From Nonomuraea turkmeniaca (GTDB lineage Bacteria; Actinomycetota; Actinomycetes; Streptosporangiales; Streptosporangiaceae), in assembly GCF_005889735.1 (NCBI RefSeq), contig NZ_VCKY01000079.1, positions 1 to 41,426 on the forward strand: DNA of 41,426 nucleotides, in the 5' to 3' direction. The translations under genes were made by a program, and so were the position numbers. The stretch's first letter is position 1; the number at the start of each line of letters is the position of its first letter. The notes below the pieces were generated by a model that saw nothing but the letters and a program-made list of their open reading frames with translations, did not search any database and was not told the origin of the DNA. This document shows positions 38,692 through 41,426 of this stretch, in pieces.

Positions 38692-40029
38692 GTGCTCAAA
38701 CGTGTTGTCGCAGTTCTGCTCGCGGTCGCTGCTCTGCTCGCCTGGGCGGCGCCCGCGGTGGCCCATGGCCGCAGCGGGGAGGCCGATGTGCGCTTCGCCC
38801 AGACGATCGCCGGCATGGAGATCACCGTCGTGGTGCGGGCGAGCGTGCGGGTGCCGTCGCCGCTGCACGTCGATGTGGTCGCCCACGGGCCCGGTCGGGG
38901 CGGGCGGCTCGACCTGGCGCTCCGCTCGGTCGAGGGCGGCGGCGCCTCGTCCGGTAGCGTGCGGGTCGAGGCGGGCCGGCCGGGGATGTACCCGGTGGTC
39001 CTGTCGGTGGCTCGGGTGGGCCCGCACGAGCTGGAGCTGCGTGCGGGCGCGGAGCGTTCGGTGTTGCCGTTCACGGTGCTGGTGCCGCGGGCGCCGCTGT
39101 GGGAGGTCGTGGTGTACGCGGCCTTCGCCTGCGCCGCGGTGGCGTTGCTCGGCGCGCTGGTGAGTGCCGCGATGTCGAGGCGCGTGGTCGCCACCTGCTT
39201 CGGGGGCGGCTTCGCGGTGGCGGTCGTCGTCGCGTTCACCACGGGACTGCTCTCCTCGTGGTTCGGCCCGCCCGTCCCGGAGGGCGCGCCCGCGGCGGAT
39301 GCGCCGCTCGGGCGGCCCAACGCGCAGCCGGTGATCGAGGTGCTGCCCGAGCGGCCGGCGCGCCGGTCGGAGTTCGTGCTGCGGGTGGAGTTGTACGACG
39401 GGTCGACCGGGCGGCCGGCCGACGACCTGGTCGAGCATCACGCGGCGTTGACCCACATGGTCGTGACCAGCCAGGACGGTGCCTACTTCCGGCACGTACA
39501 TCCGACCCGCACCGGGCCGGGCACGTACGAGGTGCGGCTGCGGGCCGAGGAGGCGGGCCGCCACCTCGTGTACGCCGAGTTCGAGCGGGCCGACGCGGGC
39601 GGGCAGCTGGTGTCCGGCGCGTTCACGGTCGGTGAGCCGAGGGGGTCCGCTTCGGTCGCTGAGCCCGCGCGGCCGGCGGCCGGTCCCGGGCCGCCGGTCA
39701 CCGTACCGGCCAGGCCGGTGGCCGGCCGGCCGGTACGGATCACGCTCGACGCCGGGACGGCCGATCTGCAGCCGTGGCTCGGCATGGCGGGCCACCTGAT
39801 CGTCCGCAGCCAGGACGGCGGCTACCTCGGGCACATACACGAAGCCGGCTCCATGGCCGCGGAGAACCCGCCCGACGAGTCCGTCGCCCGCTTCGGGCCG
39901 AGGCTGGAGTTCACCTTCAGCTTTCCCCGCCCGGGCCGCTACCTGGCCTGGATCCAGTACGCCAGGAACTACGAGATCGTCACCGTGCCGCACCTCATCG
40001 AGGTCACGGCGGAAACGAGCCCCCGATGA
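38692..40029 (+). CDS. Exported membrane-anchored protein with duplicated His motif
   Basis: 445 aa from a GTG at 38692. Signal peptide (LKRVVAVLLAVAALLAWAAP, AVAHG). A first beta domain of about 110 residues is followed by two membrane spans (VVVYAAFACAAVALLGALV and CFGGGFAVAVVVAFTTGLLS) and an external part. The latter has two similar immunoglobulin/YtkA-like domains, each with the block H-(M/L)-(V/I)-V-x-S-Q-D-G-x-Y-x-x-H-(V/I)-H (about residues 254-270 and 365-381). Such His pairs suggest copper or other metal binding. TAGGCT ends 7 bases before the GTG, so probably leaderless. Its stop overlaps the next start (ATGA). No family name recognised for the whole protein. Confidence 0.88.
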   Translation: MLKRVVAVLLAVAALLAWAAPAVAHGRSGEADVRFAQTIAGMEITVVVRASVRVPSPLHVDVVAHGPGRGGRLDLALRSVEGGGASSGSVRVEAGRPGMYPVVLSVARVGPHELELRAGAERSVLPFTVLVPRAPLWEVVVYAAFACAAVALLGALVSAAMSRRVVATCFGGGFAVAVVVAFTTGLLSSWFGPPVPEGAPAADAPLGRPNAQPVIEVLPERPARRSEFVLRVELYDGSTGRPADDLVEHHAALTHMVVTSQDGAYFRHVHPTRTGPGTYEVRLRAEEAGRHLVYAEFERADAGGQLVSGAFTVGEPRGSASVAEPARPAAGPGPPVTVPARPVAGRPVRITLDAGTADLQPWLGMAGHLIVRSQDGGYLGHIHEAGSMAAENPPDESVARFGPRLEFTFSFPRPGRYLAWIQYARNYEIVTVPHLIEVTAETSPR

Positions 40030-40430
40030 GACGGTGGACGTACCTCACCCTGCCCTTGCTGTTGATCGCGGCCGGGATCGCCTGGATCCTGGGCGGCGGC
40101 ACCGGCACCGGCCCCGTCGAGTTGTCGGCGCGGGGCGCGCACTACGCGGTCACGGTGGCGCTGGAGCCGAGCACCGGGCCGGTGGAGGCGCGGGTCGAGG
40201 TCGACCCCGCACCGGCGGAGGTGTCGCTGTTCGCGGTGATGCCCCACATGGGTCACACGACCCCGGAGATCGTCGCCGCGCCCGACGGCCCAGGCCGGTA
40301 CGTGGCGCGCGGCGAGCTGTTCACCATGACCGGCGCCTGGGAGATCGCCGTCCGCGTCCGCGGACCCTCGGGCACCGAGATCGTCAAAGTCACCACATTG
40401 GTCGGACACGGAGAAGAGGAGACGCCATGA
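40026..40430 (+). CDS. YtkA/FixH-like membrane-anchored protein
   Basis: 134 aa: an N-terminal anchor (MRRWTYLTLPLLLIAAGIAW) and a periplasmic-side beta domain with FAVMPHMGHTTPEIVA and GRYVARGELFTMTGAWEIAV. The M-P-x-M-G-H block is the hallmark of YtkA/FixH-type domains, proposed copper-binding or copper-chaperone modules. Overlaps by 4 bases (ATGA) with both the gene before and the gene after, so all three are translated in a coupled way. Confidence 0.88.
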   Translation: MRRWTYLTLPLLLIAAGIAWILGGGTGTGPVELSARGAHYAVTVALEPSTGPVEARVEVDPAPAEVSLFAVMPHMGHTTPEIVAAPDGPGRYVARGELFTMTGAWEIAVRVRGPSGTEIVKVTTLVGHGEEETP

Positions 40431-41426
40431 CGGCGATGTACGCGAGACCCAGCCCACCCGATGTGCGGGAGGTCCCGCGCCGGGAGGTGACCGGCGCCTG
40501 GTTCCTGCTGTTCGGCTACACCGTGCTGCTGACCGGCATGGTGTGGGACGGCCAGTGGCACGGGGACGTGGGTCCCGACAACTTCTGGACCGCGCCGCAC
40601 CTGCTGCTCTACACCGGGACCGCGATCATCGGGCTGACCTGCCTGGCGGTGGTGCTGCTGTCGACGTGGGCGCGGGGGCCGGTCACCGGCACCCCGTCGG
40701 TGACGGTGTGGCGGACGTTCCGGGCGCCGTGGCCGTTCCTGGTGGGCGGGCTCGGCGCGTCGGGCAACCTGGTGTACGCGGGCTCCGACCTGTGGTGGCA
40801 CGAGCTGTACGGCTTCGACATCGCGGCCGGGGCGACGCCCTCGCACCTGGGGCTGGGGTTGTCGATCCAGGTCGAGGTCTTCGCCATGGTGATGGCGTTC
40901 GCCGTGCTGCGCCGGACCCGGGCCGAGCGGTGGGGGCTGGCGCTGGCCGTCGGCGTGGCCACCTTCGGCTCCACGTCGGCGTTCGGCCTGGTGTCGGAGC
41001 TCGTTTTCAGCTGGCTGCCGGGGGTGGCGCCGCGGGTGCTCGGGCTCGGCGCGGTGGGAGCGCTGACCCTGAGCCTCATTATCGGCCTGACCCGGGGCTG
41101 GCAGTGGCCGGCCGCGGCGGGTCTGGCGTTCCTCGTCGTGCAGGGCGCGCTCGCGTTGTTCGCACCGGCCGCCACCCGCTGGTACGCCGAGGCGATCGGC
41201 CAGCCGATGCGCGACTACGCCGCGAACGCGCCGCAGGCCCTGATCGCGCACCCGGCGACCTTCCCGCTGATCGCGTTGCTGGCCGGAGGGGCGGTGGCCT
41301 GGGCCGTACGGCGGGGCGTCGGCCCGCTCAGGATCACGGCGGCGGTCGGCGTGCTCGCCGGGCTCAACACCGCGATCTTCTACAACGTGGTCGGGATGGA
41401 GATGAACCTGCTGGTCACGTTGCCGG
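40427..41426 (+). CDS. Polytopic membrane protein (continues past window end)
   Basis: From the ATG at 40427 the frame is open to the last base (333 codons). At least eight hydrophobic spans are visible, e.g. AWFLLFGYTVLLTGMVW, LLLYTGTAIIGLTCLAVVLL, PFLVGGLGASGNLVYAGSDL, VEVFAMVMAFAVL, LGLGAVGALTLSLIIGL and AGLAFLVVQGALALFA. Conserved-looking membrane-edge His and Trp include QWHGD, APHLLLYTG, LWWHELYGFD and PSHLGLGL, possible metal or heme ligands. Gene order suggests that it works with the two exported proteins before it. Family not recognised. Confidence 0.85.
   Translation, partial: MTAMYARPSPPDVREVPRREVTGAWFLLFGYTVLLTGMVWDGQWHGDVGPDNFWTAPHLLLYTGTAIIGLTCLAVVLLSTWARGPVTGTPSVTVWRTFRAPWPFLVGGLGASGNLVYAGSDLWWHELYGFDIAAGATPSHLGLGLSIQVEVFAMVMAFAVLRRTRAERWGLALAVGVATFGSTSAFGLVSELVFSWLPGVAPRVLGLGAVGALTLSLIIGLTRGWQWPAAAGLAFLVVQGALALFAPAATRWYAEAIGQPMRDYAANAPQALIAHPATFPLIALLAGGAVAWAVRRGVGPLRITAAVGVLAGLNTAIFYNVVGMEMNLLVTLP

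Noticed and set aside
37891..39993. 700-codon minus-strand frame extending tetR upstream
   Set aside because: Only the last 208 codons are TetR; the upstream part is the antisense of the 38692 membrane gene.
40253..41251. 332-codon minus-strand frame at the window end
   Set aside because: Antisense of the polytopic membrane gene that starts at 40427; translation is Arg/Gln/His-rich noise.

Overview
The window is high-GC DNA with GTG starts, SARP/PKS-free accessory genes, a Pup ligase (pafA), HxlR/TetR/MarR/XRE-MmyB regulators, an actinobacterial-type Ser/Thr kinase and several promoters that look leaderless. Together these point to an actinomycete, probably of the Streptosporangiaceae type; the family-level placement is inference. 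No rRNA, tRNA or CRISPR array was seen.

Layout. 1-6.8 kb holds redox and stress housekeeping: a partial aldo/keto reductase, an NmrA/MDR oxidoreductase pair, a MarR-XRE regulator pair that shares an operator with the MDR promoter, a frameshifted DUF1801 gene, a double VOC protein and a DoxX-like protein. A 50-bp near-perfect palindrome lies between the last two. 6.8-11.5 kb is a Tn402/Tn5053-type transposition module (tniA-tniB-tniQ, with a convergent serine recombinase) and has a recognisable terminal repeat at 11474-11500. 11.5-19.6 kb starts with a GlxA/AraC regulator and then becomes a gene graveyard. It holds an IS3 relic, a decayed HxlR/SDR divergent pair cut by a twice-frameshifted phosphotransferase, and at least six fragments of actinobacterial tyrosine recombinases on both strands. 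Scattered among these are intact genes: an APH-like kinase, a histidine phosphatase, a membrane protein and a small secreted protein.

20.0-21.4 kb is an intact pafA with no pup, dop or proteasome gene within the window. 22-26.2 kb holds two HxlR regulators with related promoter motifs, an SRPBCC-SDR operon, a VOC protein and an MBL hydrolase. 26.8-28.5 kb is a secreted LamG plus FG-GAP repeat protein with a terminator. 29.4-31.4 kb is a compact TetR regulon (SDR, SnoaL-like protein, TetR) marked by four GACCGGTC operators. 31.6-34.7 kb has an MBL protein, an ABC-2 exporter wrecked by an internal deletion plus frameshifts, and a heme A synthase scrap. 34.9-36.6 kb is a Ser/Thr kinase fused to a DUF4328 membrane domain. 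37.3-38.5 kb is a TetR/DUF3224 pair with two matching operators. 38.7 kb to the window end is a translationally coupled three-gene membrane/exported operon rich in His and Met motifs; it looks metal-related and is the best candidate for an uncharacterised system.

Many genes here are single-base frameshifts away from being intact (DUF1801, phosphotransferase, ABC permease). Real decay is likely, given the clear deletions and fragments, but local sequencing error cannot be excluded from the sequence alone.
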